Source of the DNA: Pseudomonadota bacterium
Lineage (GTDB): Bacteria; Pseudomonadota; Gammaproteobacteria; SZUA-229
Direction of reading: 5' to 3'
DNA length: 7,307 bases
Assembly (NCBI GenBank): GCA_030673345.1
Contig: DAOVJH010000064.1
Span: forward strand, 1-7,307
Under the pieces are notes generated by a model that was not told the origin of the DNA, did no database searches, and saw only the letters and a program-made list of their open reading frames with translations. Each line of letters begins with the position of its first letter. The first letter of the stretch is position 1. Shown one piece after another: positions 1 to 6,795 of the stretch. The position numbers and the translations under genes were made by a program.

Positions 1-7
1 AGAAGTG

Positions 8-16
8 TGCTATAAC
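8..16 (+). promoter_or_regulatory. Candidate extended -10 promoter element for the 59-aa gene
   Basis: The sequence TGCTATAAC fits an extended -10 box (TGn followed by TATAAC, five of six matches to TATAAT). It lies about 50 nt upstream of the ATG at 67. Any -35 box would fall at or beyond the left edge of the window and cannot be judged. The predicted leader is strikingly purine-rich, with GATAATAAG at 24-32 and a near copy at 39-50. This call is inference from the motif alone. Confidence 0.35.
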
Positions 17-66
17 TACACCTGATAATAAGAAAAAAGATAATAATAAGAAACGAGGGTTGAAAA

Positions 67-246
67 ATGGAAGCAAAAAATATACAAAAAGGTTCTCAGG
101 CTAAAATTGCCAGTACAGGCCAGATTGTTGAAGTGAAACGCGTCAGCAATCATGGTTTTTCTGTTGTTCGTTTTCAAACCGGCGGTGATTACATGATTTT
201 AAATGATCGCCTGGAAACGGTTGAACGGGAAGAAGTGCAGCATTAA
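67..246 (+). CDS. Small 59-aa hypothetical protein, probably beta-rich
   Basis: This is a complete 59-residue reading frame from ATG to TAA. A clear Shine-Dalgarno sequence, GAGGG at 55-59, lies 7 nt upstream of the ATG. A strong rho-independent terminator follows 28 nt after the stop, so this looks like a real single-gene transcript. I do not recognise the family. After a polar N terminus (residues 1-12) come alternating hydrophobic stretches separated by glycines: AKIASTGQIVEVKRV, then HGFSVVRFQTGGDYMIL, then a charged tail RLETVEREEVQH. That alternation suggests a small SH3-like or KOW-like beta-barrel, but this is inference from the pattern only. There is no signal peptide or membrane segment, so it should be cytoplasmic. 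The tail is acidic and the core carries several Lys/Arg residues. A nucleic-acid-binding role would be a guess. Confidence 0.72.
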   Translation: MEAKNIQKGSQAKIASTGQIVEVKRVSNHGFSVVRFQTGGDYMILNDRLETVEREEVQH

Positions 247-273
247 TTAAGCTGAAAATGTTGTCCTGATATT

Positions 274-310
274 AGGCGATTGAAGTTTTTTATACTTCAA
301 TCGCCTTTTT
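274..310 (+). terminator. Rho-independent terminator after the 59-aa gene
   Basis: A perfect 12-bp inverted repeat, AGGCGATTGAAG at 274-285 and CTTCAATCGCCT at 295-306, is extended by one T-A pair to leave a 7-nt loop. A T run (306-310) follows directly, so on the + strand it is a textbook intrinsic terminator. On the - strand the T-rich loop and the sequence upstream of 274 give no comparable T tract, so it is probably one-directional. Confidence 0.9.
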
Positions 311-311
311 C

Positions 312-343
312 TTGACTTCGACATTATAAAAGCGCCCTATAGT
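312..343 (+). promoter_or_regulatory. Weak promoter candidate for the 71-aa gene
   Basis: TTGACT at 312-317 resembles a -35 box and TATAGT at 338-343 a -10 box. The spacing is 20 nt, longer than the usual 16-18. An alternative -35, TCGACA at 318-323, gives a spacing of only 14. A promoter must lie close by, because a strong terminator ends just upstream at 310. Its exact elements are uncertain. Confidence 0.3.
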
Positions 344-380
344 AGTTGTCTTTATCCGTTGTATTGGTAACAACTCAGAT

Positions 381-385
381 GAGGG
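381..385 (+). promoter_or_regulatory. Shine-Dalgarno site that fixes the start of the 71-aa gene
   Basis: GAGGG lies 8 nt before the ATG at 394. It is the same core and almost the same spacing as at the gene upstream (GAGGG, 7 nt before the ATG at 67). This favours the ATG at 394 over the in-frame TTG at 346. Confidence 0.65.
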
Positions 386-393
386 TATCAATA

Positions 394-609
394 ATGTCAA
401 GAGAAGGTAACAGCAGTAACGTTGAGACTGTCGAGCGGCGAAAACACTGGCGTGACCGTCGTGCAGGTGATGACCGGCGAAACCCACAGCGCTTGCGTCT
501 TGTTAGTGATGACTGTAGGAGCGGTCAGCCGCGTCGGCAATCTGATATCGGTGGAGAACTGAGTGACGGTGAGGTCTGGTGGAGCAGGGACACTACAAAA
601 TACGAATAA
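394..609 (+). CDS. Small 71-aa arginine-rich hypothetical protein with internal repeat
   Basis: I chose the ATG at 394 because GAGGG at 381-385 sits 8 nt upstream. A longer in-frame version would begin at a TTG at 346, which has no ribosome-binding site. The protein has 71 residues and is dominated by arginine. Arg-Arg pairs fall at residues 15-16, 22-23, 28-29 and 47-48. Residues 21-29 (DRRAGDDRR) and 40-48 (DCRSGQPRR) share the pattern D-x-R-[A/S]-G-x-x-R-R, spaced 19 residues apart. A single Cys (41) lies in the second copy, and a Trp pair (62-63) lies near the C terminus. There is no signal peptide or membrane segment. It looks basic, polar and probably largely unstructured, and presumably cytoplasmic. 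I do not recognise a characterised family. RNA or DNA binding is possible from its charge, but nothing shows it. The gene stands alone between a terminator and a convergent operon. Confidence 0.7.
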   Translation: MSREGNSSNVETVERRKHWRDRRAGDDRRNPQRLRLVSDDCRSGQPRRQSDIGGELSDGEVWWSRDTTKYE

Positions 610-674
610 GGCGTTGTCATAGTACCTCTTGCGGAATGTCTCCTGATTTTAAAAATAAAATAGCGCTGAACGTA

Positions 675-688
675 AGCCAGATCTGGCT
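675..688. repeat. Perfect 14-bp palindrome
   Basis: AGCCAGATCTGGCT reads identically on both strands. It could fold only into a 5-bp stem with a 4-nt loop, and no T tract follows. Its place between two gene ends argues against an operator for the flanking genes. Function unknown. Confidence 0.5.
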
Positions 689-723
689 GATAAGTATCTA
701 ATTTGATTCCATATGCAGCTTGT

Positions 724-744
724 TAAGCCGTTATTAATGGCTTA
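724..744. other. Weak hairpin downstream of the efflux operon
   Basis: TAAGCCGTT at 724-732 pairs with AATGGCTTA at 736-744, including one G-T pair, leaving a 3-nt loop. It lies 28 nt past the stop of the last - strand operon gene, where a terminator is expected. The - strand sequence after it (ACAAGCTG) has no T run, so termination here would be weak or factor-dependent. Confidence 0.3.
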
Positions 745-771
745 GAAAGTCGGGTCGATGCAGGTAGCGAT

Positions 772-1314
772 CTATTCTCCATTGTAACGTCTGAACATTT
801 CGGTTATCGCGTAATCGATGCGTTTACGAATATTTTTGATGGACTGCTGTTCCTGGACATCGCCCTCAGCCAGGCCAAGCCACACCATGTAGCCAGTTTT
901 GGTGTCGACCAGAGCGACCACAAGTGCCGCTTTGGGAACATTGGTTAAAATGTCTTTGTTCGAGTTAGGGGTCTGTTTCAGCTCGAGAGATGACATGTCA
1001 ACGCCGGCCGCAAAAGCCACCAGCAGATCAGGATTGTCTTGTACTTCATACATCCCTTTACTGCGCAGCTCGCGGTTGATGTTGAACTTGACCTCTTCAT
1101 CAGTATTCAGTGTTGGCTGTTCCCATTGGCCTATTGGGTCAAAGACGATCTGTGCGCTGCCTGCCCATGCATAGGTTTTATACGTTCCATAGTTAGATTC
1201 CGGCAAGTCGTGTGTTTCAATTTCTATATCGCCAGTCAGGGTTGAGCAGCCAGAAGTGATTAAGAAGCTGGTAAATGCCGTTATTAGAATGATTGTTTTT
1301 AACAATGTATTCAT
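772..1314 (-). CDS. DUF4136-type lipoprotein, third gene of the efflux operon
   Basis: The 180-residue protein has a lipoprotein signal peptide. Lys6 is followed by a hydrophobic stretch (8-20) and then TSGC with the lipidated cysteine at residue 23. The next residue is Ser rather than Asp, which predicts outer-membrane sorting. The mature part matches the layout of the DUF4136 family as I know it. There is an early YGTYKTYAW segment (42-50), a helix with LNTDEEVKFNINRELRSKG (69-87) and a DNPDLLVAFAAG strand (93-104). Then comes a late VVALVDTKTGYMVWLGLAEG block (132-151) and a C-terminal helix ending in FRRYN. The family has no firmly established biochemical role. The start is supported by AAGGA (1325-1321) 6 nt upstream. 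It begins 24 nt after the RND pump gene and is surely co-transcribed with it. An accessory envelope role for the pump is inferred from position only; it is far too short to be a TolC-type channel. Confidence 0.8.
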   Translation of the reverse strand: MNTLLKTIILITAFTSFLITSGCSTLTGDIEIETHDLPESNYGTYKTYAWAGSAQIVFDPIGQWEQPTLNTDEEVKFNINRELRSKGMYEVQDNPDLLVAFAAGVDMSSLELKQTPNSNKDILTNVPKAALVVALVDTKTGYMVWLGLAEGDVQEQQSIKNIRKRIDYAITEMFRRYNGE

Positions 1315-1338
1315 TATTTTTCCTTATAAGTTAGATAC

Positions 1339-4300
1339 TCAGGCCGATGCTTTTATTCTGAAGAAGATGGCGTAAAGCACTGGAACCACGATCAGTGTTA
1401 ATATGGAGGCAAAGCCTAAACCAAACATTATGACGACCGCCATATCCAAAAAGAATACGTCACTCAATAAAGGCGCCATACCAAGTATGGTGGTGCTGGC
1501 TGCCATCATTACCGGCCGCATCCTGGAAACTGCCGAATCGAGGATGGCAGTATAAGATTCTTTGCCGCTGCCGATCTGCTTGTCGATCTCATCGATCAGT
1601 ACGATCGCATTTTTAATCAATAGCCCAACCAGGCTAAGTGCGCCGAGCAAGCCCATAAAACCGAAAGCCACATTCATGGTTAACAGGCCGGCAGTAATGC
1701 CGATGACAGCCAGGGGTACGGTTAGCCATATGATTAATGGTTGACGGACCTTACCGAAAAGTAAGATGACGACGATGATCATAGTAAGGAAGCCAGCCGG
1801 TAGTGAAGAGTTGATCGCAGCATTGGCATCACGGGAATCTTCAAATTCACCGCCCCACTCAAGAAAATATCCGGGTGGCAAGTCGAGATCTTCGATCTGG
1901 GATTTCAAGCGTTCGAACAGTGCAGTAGTTAAGCCTTGTGCAGGGTCACATGATGGAATAATAGTATAGATACGATTACGTTTTTTAATTTTTGCATCTG
2001 CCCATACGACGTTAAAATCTGAGACGACCTGGCCGATAGGTACTGTGTCTCGCAAGACAGGGCTGTATACATAAGCATCACGTAGTGCTGCAACATCGTC
2101 ACGTTCGAAAGCAGGTGGCAACATGATTATCGGCAACAATCGAATGCCATCTTTAAACAGGCCAACCTGTTGCCCATCAAAAGAGGTAAGCATCGCTTTG
2201 CTGACATTCTCACGTGTTATGCCCAGTTGCCGCGCTGTTTTTTCATTATAGGTTGGACGTAGTACCTTGACCGGCTGGCGCCAGTCGTCCTTTATATTTA
2301 TAGCGCCACCATCATCTGCCATGATCTGCTGAACTTTTTCAGATAATTCCCTTAATACCACCGGGTCAGGTCCGTTCAGGCGTGCCTCGATTTTTGCATC
2401 GCGTCCAGGCCCGATTCGCAGAGGTTTGGTCTTGGGTTCTGAATTGGGAAAGTTTATTACGGTATATTCCAGCACCTGCTGTTGCAGACGTGGCAGATCA
2501 GCCAGTGATTTTGCGGTCACGATTATCTGGCCATAAGCAGAGGAGGGTGATTCCGGGCTATATACGAGTGTGAAGCGTGTTGCACCAGCGCCGATGAAAG
2601 AGGTCGTGTTTTCGACACCTTCCAGTGTGTGCAGGTATTTTTCTATGGCGAGGACATCATCACGTGTTTTTCGTATGTCCGTTCCTTCGACATTCCACAT
2701 GTCAAAGAAAAACATAGGTGTATTAGAGTCGGGGAAGAAACTTTGTTTGACATAACCAAAACCAAAAATAGAAGAAGCAAACATGGTGATTACGATGGCT
2801 AAGGTAAACCAGCGATAGTGAATGGCCGTACTTAAAAAATTGCGATACTTTCTGAATAAAAAACCAGCGTAAGGATCGCTCTGTTCCTTGCCCGGCTCGT
2901 CTGCTTTTAAAAACTGTACACACAGCAGCGGTGTCATGGTGACAGCGGTATACCATGACAGCAGCAAAGAGATAAAGATTACCCAGAATAATGAGTTAGC
3001 AAATTCACCGGTGGAATCTTCAGATAATCCGATGGCTGCAAATGCCAGGATGCCAACGATGGTGCCACCGAGTAAAGGCCACATGGTTGCACCAACGACC
3101 TCACCGGCTGCCTTTAATCCATCTTCACCACGTTTGATACGGACCAGCATACCTTCGGCGACAACGATGGCGTTATCGACCAGCATGCCCAGCGCGATGA
3201 TCAAAGCACCAAGTGAGATACGTTGCAGGTCAATATCGTAAAAGTTCATGAACCACACCGTGCCTGAAACGGTGATCAATAATATGGCGCCGATAATGAG
3301 GCCGGTGCGTAACCCCATAAAAAATAACAGGACAACGATGACGATGACCAGGGCGAGCGCGACATTGATGATAAAGCCTCGAACTGAAACATCAACAATT
3401 CCAGGCTGGTCATAAATGGGATCGAGTAACATGCCAACAGGTGTAACAGTTTGAAGTTCGAACAAACGCTCGTTGAGTCGTTGACCAACAGCGACAACAT
3501 TTTGTCCTGACAGCATGGATATGCCTATCGTCAGTGCAGGGTTGCCATTGTGAAACGAATAAAAATCTGGGGTCTCTTCATAAGCACGACGGATAGTGGC
3601 GATGTCTTTGATGCGGACTAGCGAGTTGCCTGAGCCTGTTAATAGTAGTTCACCAATCTCCTGTGTTGAGATTAACTGGCCGGTTGGATTAATACGGATG
3701 TATTCATCGCCAACCCGGACATTGCCGGAATTCGAAACCAGGTTCTGTGATTTTAAAACATGGCTGAACTCCTCGTTTGATATGCCGAGTTTGGCCATGT
3801 TGGTGCGAGAGATTTCGAGATACACTACTTCTTTTATATCACCATCTACCGTTATCTTTCTTACCCCCGGTACCAGTAACAACTGTTCTTTTAATATATC
3901 GGCGTAATCTTTTAATTCACGGTAGCTGTAACCTTCGCCGGTCAGCGCATAGAACAGGCCGAATACATCACCAAAATCATCAAATACGACAGATGTATTA
4001 GCGCCAGGTGGTAATTCAGGTTGGGCGTCATTTATTTTTCGTCGTAGTTCATCCCAGATATTAGGAAAACTGTCTTTTTTATATTTGTCTTTTATGACAA
4101 CGGTGATCTCTGAATAGCCGTCCTGCGAAATAGATTCAACACGTTTTAATTGTTGTAACTGTTGAACGGCGTTTTCGACATGGTAGGTAACTTCACGTTC
4201 GACTTCTAACGGTGTTGCTCCAGGGTAGGTAGTAACAACTTTTGCCTGTTTGATAGTGAATTCAGGATCTTCAAGGCGACTGATCTCCTGTAGCGCAGTT

Positions 4301-4377
4301 ATGCCACCGCCGAGAAATAAAATGATCATCAGCCACGTGGTGACTTTTTTAGTAACAGAATATTCAGCGATATTCAT
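1339..4377 (-). CDS. RND efflux pump, inner-membrane permease (TriC-like, HAE type)
   Basis: This 1012-residue protein is full length for a proton-driven RND drug exporter (AcrB is 1049). One membrane helix at about 13-30 precedes a large periplasmic porter domain. A helix block follows at about 335-490, then a helix near 523-543, a second periplasmic domain (about 550-860) and a last helix block (about 860-1008). The proton-relay region is visible. In helix 4, LGMLVDNAIVVAEG carries Asp401 followed by Asn402, where AcrB has two Asp. In helix 10, LIKNAIVLIDE supplies Lys922, equivalent to AcrB Lys940. N-terminal EDPEFTIKQAKVVTTYPGA and DDFGDVFGLFYALTG, together with RIGPGRDAKIEARLNG in the middle, recall the TriC-like branch rather than the metal-exporting CusA branch. 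The substrate cannot be read from sequence; biocides, dyes or drugs are typical. AAGGA (4391-4387) lies 9 nt before the ATG. It follows the adaptor gene by 59 nt and should work with it and an outer-membrane channel encoded elsewhere. Confidence 0.94.
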   Translation of the reverse strand: MNIAEYSVTKKVTTWLMIILFLGGGITALQEISRLEDPEFTIKQAKVVTTYPGATPLEVEREVTYHVENAVQQLQQLKRVESISQDGYSEITVVIKDKYKKDSFPNIWDELRRKINDAQPELPPGANTSVVFDDFGDVFGLFYALTGEGYSYRELKDYADILKEQLLLVPGVRKITVDGDIKEVVYLEISRTNMAKLGISNEEFSHVLKSQNLVSNSGNVRVGDEYIRINPTGQLISTQEIGELLLTGSGNSLVRIKDIATIRRAYEETPDFYSFHNGNPALTIGISMLSGQNVVAVGQRLNERLFELQTVTPVGMLLDPIYDQPGIVDVSVRGFIINVALALVIVIVVLLFFMGLRTGLIIGAILLITVSGTVWFMNFYDIDLQRISLGALIIALGMLVDNAIVVAEGMLVRIKRGEDGLKAAGEVVGATMWPLLGGTIVGILAFAAIGLSEDSTGEFANSLFWVIFISLLLSWYTAVTMTPLLCVQFLKADEPGKEQSDPYAGFLFRKYRNFLSTAIHYRWFTLAIVITMFASSIFGFGYVKQSFFPDSNTPMFFFDMWNVEGTDIRKTRDDVLAIEKYLHTLEGVENTTSFIGAGATRFTLVYSPESPSSAYGQIIVTAKSLADLPRLQQQVLEYTVINFPNSEPKTKPLRIGPGRDAKIEARLNGPDPVVLRELSEKVQQIMADDGGAINIKDDWRQPVKVLRPTYNEKTARQLGITRENVSKAMLTSFDGQQVGLFKDGIRLLPIIMLPPAFERDDVAALRDAYVYSPVLRDTVPIGQVVSDFNVVWADAKIKKRNRIYTIIPSCDPAQGLTTALFERLKSQIEDLDLPPGYFLEWGGEFEDSRDANAAINSSLPAGFLTMIIVVILLFGKVRQPLIIWLTVPLAVIGITAGLLTMNVAFGFMGLLGALSLVGLLIKNAIVLIDEIDKQIGSGKESYTAILDSAVSRMRPVMMAASTTILGMAPLLSDVFFLDMAVVIMFGLGFASILTLIVVPVLYAIFFRIKASA

Positions 4378-4436
4378 TTAGGCTGATCCTTTAGGTATGG
4401 TATTTAGATAAGGCTTTTAAACAGTGTAATGATTAT

Positions 4437-5519
4437 TTATTCCGGTTGCTCGCCGGTTTCCAGCAAGGTGACTTTCATGTCGTTTCTTAAAAATGCTGCA
4501 CCAGCTGTAACCACTCTGTCGCCAGGGTTTAGACCTTCGACCTGCATATTGTTGCCTGACATCAAACCCGGTGTTACTTTTTTAGGGTTAACGGTCATGG
4601 TTTTTTCATCAACGATCCAGACGGTGGCCTGTTTTTTATTATCGGCTATGACGGCTGATACGGGCAGTGTTACTGTCGCGACAGAATTAGTTTCACTGGG
4701 CAACATCTGTGCGAATACTGTTCCGGTCATGCCGGGTAAGATATTAAATTTTTCTGATGCAGCCATTTCCAGTGTGATCTTAAAGGTTTTTGTCGATGGG
4801 TCGGCCTTGGTTGAGGCCTCTCTGAATCTAAGCGGAAACTGCTGGTTTTTGATGGTATCGAACTTGGCATAAAGTGTTCGTTCGTCGTCTCTGGTTCTGT
4901 CGATAGAGATCATTATGTTTTCAGGTACATCGAATATGATTTTTAATGAGGAAATATCTTCGAGTGCAAATATTTTCTTTGAAAGAATCACTTCTTCAAA
5001 ATTTTCTACATAACGTTTAGCAATAATACCGTCAAAGTTAGCTTTTAGTTTTGTGTAGATCAGATCTTGCTCAGCACTTTGCCGGTTAGCTTTAGCGGTG
5101 TGGTATTTTGCTCGAAGGTTGTCATGGTCAACCTTGGAGATAGCGCCTTTTTTGACCAGGTTTATCGCCCGGTCAAAATTCGCTTTGGCGGTAGCGTAAC
5201 TGGCCTTGCGGTCTTTCAGGGTGATCTCGAAATCGGTTGTATCCAGTTCAGCAAGTACCTGGCCCTTTTTTACATGAGCACCTTCTTTGACCAATATTTT
5301 TTGAATTTTCCCACTAACTCGAAAAGAGATATCAGCTTTTTTGATCGCATCAACTTCAGCGGGAAACGATCGCATATCACCTGTGGACTGGCCGCCGATT
5401 ACGATGGTTTTAACAGGGCGCGAAGCTGCGACAAAGGTCTCCTGGGGTTCTTCGCATGCGCCAAGTAAAAATGACGATGCGAGGAGCAGAGTGACGTAAG
5501 ACAGTTTACGTGTATCCAT
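4437..5519 (-). CDS. RND efflux periplasmic adaptor (membrane fusion protein), lipoprotein
   Basis: This 360-residue adaptor bridges the RND pump to an outer-membrane channel. It begins with a lipoprotein signal (Arg4-Lys5, hydrophobic 8-19, LGAC with the lipidated Cys at 22), as in AcrA and MexA. The first half of the lipoyl (barrel-sandwich) domain is seen at about 62-100 (ISFRVSGKIQKILVKEGAHV, then KKGQVLAELD). A coiled-coil hairpin rich in Ala, Lys and Arg spans about 100-155. The second lipoyl half (LKANFDGIIAKRYVE) is at about 158-172. A beta-barrel domain (about 190-275, ending LPGMTGTVFAQM) and a membrane-proximal domain (about 282-352, VTLPVSAVIADNKKQATVWIV and then GLNPGDRVVTAG) follow. 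The hairpin is short, as in many proteobacterial adaptors. AAGGGA (5531-5526) lies 6 nt upstream of the ATG. It is the first gene of the operon, with its own promoter candidate. No regulator gene is adjacent. Confidence 0.93.
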   Translation of the reverse strand: MDTRKLSYVTLLLASSFLLGACEEPQETFVAASRPVKTIVIGGQSTGDMRSFPAEVDAIKKADISFRVSGKIQKILVKEGAHVKKGQVLAELDTTDFEITLKDRKASYATAKANFDRAINLVKKGAISKVDHDNLRAKYHTAKANRQSAEQDLIYTKLKANFDGIIAKRYVENFEEVILSKKIFALEDISSLKIIFDVPENIMISIDRTRDDERTLYAKFDTIKNQQFPLRFREASTKADPSTKTFKITLEMAASEKFNILPGMTGTVFAQMLPSETNSVATVTLPVSAVIADNKKQATVWIVDEKTMTVNPKKVTPGLMSGNNMQVEGLNPGDRVVTAGAAFLRNDMKVTLLETGEQPE

Positions 5520-5538
5520 GGTGTTTCCCTTTTAATGT

Positions 5539-5568
5539 ATTACAAATACTTTTTAGATCGAGTTTCAA
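5539..5568 (-). promoter_or_regulatory. Candidate sigma-70 promoter of the efflux operon
   Basis: On the - strand, TTGAAA (5568-5563, five of six to TTGACA) and TGTAAT (5544-5539, five of six to TATAAT) are 18 nt apart. Transcription would begin near 5532, leaving a leader of about a dozen nt that includes the ribosome-binding site. It lies in the 79-nt gap between the nhaA stop and the adaptor start. Inferred from motif match only; no operator-like inverted repeat is evident around it. Confidence 0.45.
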
Positions 5569-5598
5569 ACAAGGCTCATTGTAGCAATATATATTCTG

Positions 5599-6777
5599 CT
5601 AGTCGTTATATTTTGCTACGCGTAAGATCAGATAACCAGCGATTCCTGCAGAAAAGGATGCGATTAATACTGCTAATTTGTCTGCCTGCTGATACAGGTT
5701 GCCATCGGTAAAAGCGAGCGAGTTGACGAACAGGCTCATGGTGAAACCGATGCCGGTTAATATAGAAACACCGTAGAGTTGTAACCAGGTACTGTTATCA
5801 GGAATTTTGGCCAGGCCAAGTTTGATAGCTACCCAGCTAAAACCGAACACACCGATCTGTTTGCCAAGAAGCAGGCCGGCCATGATGCCCAGCGGAACAC
5901 CCGTGGTCATCTGGTCCAGTGAGACATTACGCAGATCGACACCAGCATTTACAAATGCGAATAAAGGCAGGATGAAAAAGGCGACCCAGTAGTGCAGGTC
6001 ATGTTCCATGTCTTTTGACATGGAGAATGTATTGCCGGTTTCTTTATTGGTGCAATTGAGAGGAATGGTTAAGGCAAGGGCTACACCAGCGAGTGTTGCA
6101 TGCACGCCGGATTTTAAAACACTCACCCACAACACTACGCCAATAATAATATAGGCCGCTTTTTTTGCCACGCCTAAACGATTCATGATGACTAATATCG
6201 TCAGTGCGCTTGCTGCGATAACGATCGACAGGGTAGAGAGCTCGACAGTATAAAATAATGCGATGATGACGATAGCGCCAAGGTCATCGATGATGGCTAG
6301 AGCCATGAGAAATATTTTTAGTGATAGCGGTACGCGCTTGCCTAGCAATGCAAGAATGCCCAGGGCAAATGCAATATCGGTCGCGGTCGGAATGGCCCAG
6401 CCACGCATGGCGGTTTCATCACCAAAATTAATATAGGCATAGAAGCAGGCGGGTACGACCATGCCGCCGATAGCGGCGATGCCGGGCAGTGCGATCTGGC
6501 TTGGCGTTGACAGCTGGCCTTCTAAAAATTCGCGTTTAACTTCGAGACCGATGAGTAAGAAGAAGACCGCCATCAGGCCATCGTTAATCCACAGCAGTAA
6601 TGGTTTGGCGATGTGTAGATCAGAAAAGCGTATCTCGACTGGCGTCCTTAAAAAAGCAGCGTAGTACTCGCTGAACATGGAGTTTTTTAATGCCAGTGCA
6701 AGCAGTGTGACAAATATCAGCAGGATGCCGGAAGAAGATTCTTTTTTGATAAAATCTTCTAGTATGTTCATGGGCAT
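5599..6777 (-). CDS. nhaA: Na+/H+ antiporter NhaA
   Basis: NhaA is an inner-membrane antiporter that expels one Na+ (or Li+) in exchange for two H+, for sodium tolerance and pH control. The 392-residue protein is close to the E. coli length (388) and aligns throughout. It has LLWINDGLMAVFFLLIGLEV (61-80), then TATDIAFALG with Thr133 and Asp134 (E. coli Thr132, Asp133). LMALAIIDDLGAI follows, with the ion-binding pair Asp164-Asp165 (E. coli Asp163-Asp164). LKSGVHATLAG has His226 (E. coli His225), and MEHDLH holds the Glu258 linked to pH sensing (E. coli Glu252). Lys306 in LLLGKQIG matches E. coli Lys300. One small difference is LHYWV where E. coli has LHPWV. The start is either ATG 6777 or, two codons on, ATG 6771. 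No strong Shine-Dalgarno precedes either (only GAGCGA-like), so translation may be coupled to the gene ending 18 nt upstream. No strong terminator follows. Confidence 0.97.
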   Translation of the reverse strand: MPMNILEDFIKKESSSGILLIFVTLLALALKNSMFSEYYAAFLRTPVEIRFSDLHIAKPLLLWINDGLMAVFFLLIGLEVKREFLEGQLSTPSQIALPGIAAIGGMVVPACFYAYINFGDETAMRGWAIPTATDIAFALGILALLGKRVPLSLKIFLMALAIIDDLGAIVIIALFYTVELSTLSIVIAASALTILVIMNRLGVAKKAAYIIIGVVLWVSVLKSGVHATLAGVALALTIPLNCTNKETGNTFSMSKDMEHDLHYWVAFFILPLFAFVNAGVDLRNVSLDQMTTGVPLGIMAGLLLGKQIGVFGFSWVAIKLGLAKIPDNSTWLQLYGVSILTGIGFTMSLFVNSLAFTDGNLYQQADKLAVLIASFSAGIAGYLILRVAKYND

Positions 6778-6795
6778 GGCGTCGCTCGGTCTAAG

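Larger units (their letters stand above)
610..771. other. Convergent intergenic region with palindrome and weak hairpin
   Basis: No gene is seen here. The region lies between the stop of the + strand 71-aa gene and the stop of the - strand lipoprotein gene. It holds a perfect 14-bp palindrome at 675-688 (AGCCAGATCTGGCT). It also holds an inverted repeat at 724-732/736-744 (TAAGCC...GGCTTA core, 9 pairs including one G-T). Neither is followed by a convincing T run on either strand, so no clear intrinsic terminator can be assigned for either converging transcript. Confidence 0.6.

Noticed and set aside
346..393. Longer version of the arginine-rich protein from a TTG at 346
   Set aside because: No ribosome-binding site precedes the TTG, it overlaps the likely promoter region, and the ATG at 394 has a well placed GAGGG.
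67..609. The two small + strand genes as a toxin-antitoxin pair
   Set aside because: A strong terminator separates them, they do not overlap, and neither resembles a known toxin or antitoxin.
899..1174. 91-codon + strand open frame
   Set aside because: Antisense to the DUF4136 lipoprotein gene, which has a lipobox and family motifs.
2888..3241. 117-codon + strand open frame
   Set aside because: It lies wholly antisense within the RND pump gene and its Ser/Pro/Met-rich product reflects the complementary strand.
4429..4872. 147-codon + strand open frame
   Set aside because: Antisense to the adaptor gene, whose domains are all recognisable; no support for coding on the + strand.
5067..5468. 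133-codon + strand open frame
   Set aside because: Antisense shadow of the adaptor gene's coiled-coil and lipoyl segments.
5582..5601. Hairpin TAGCA...TGCTA at the nhaA stop codon as a terminator
   Set aside because: Only five base pairs with a 10-nt AT-rich loop and no T run after it on the - strand.
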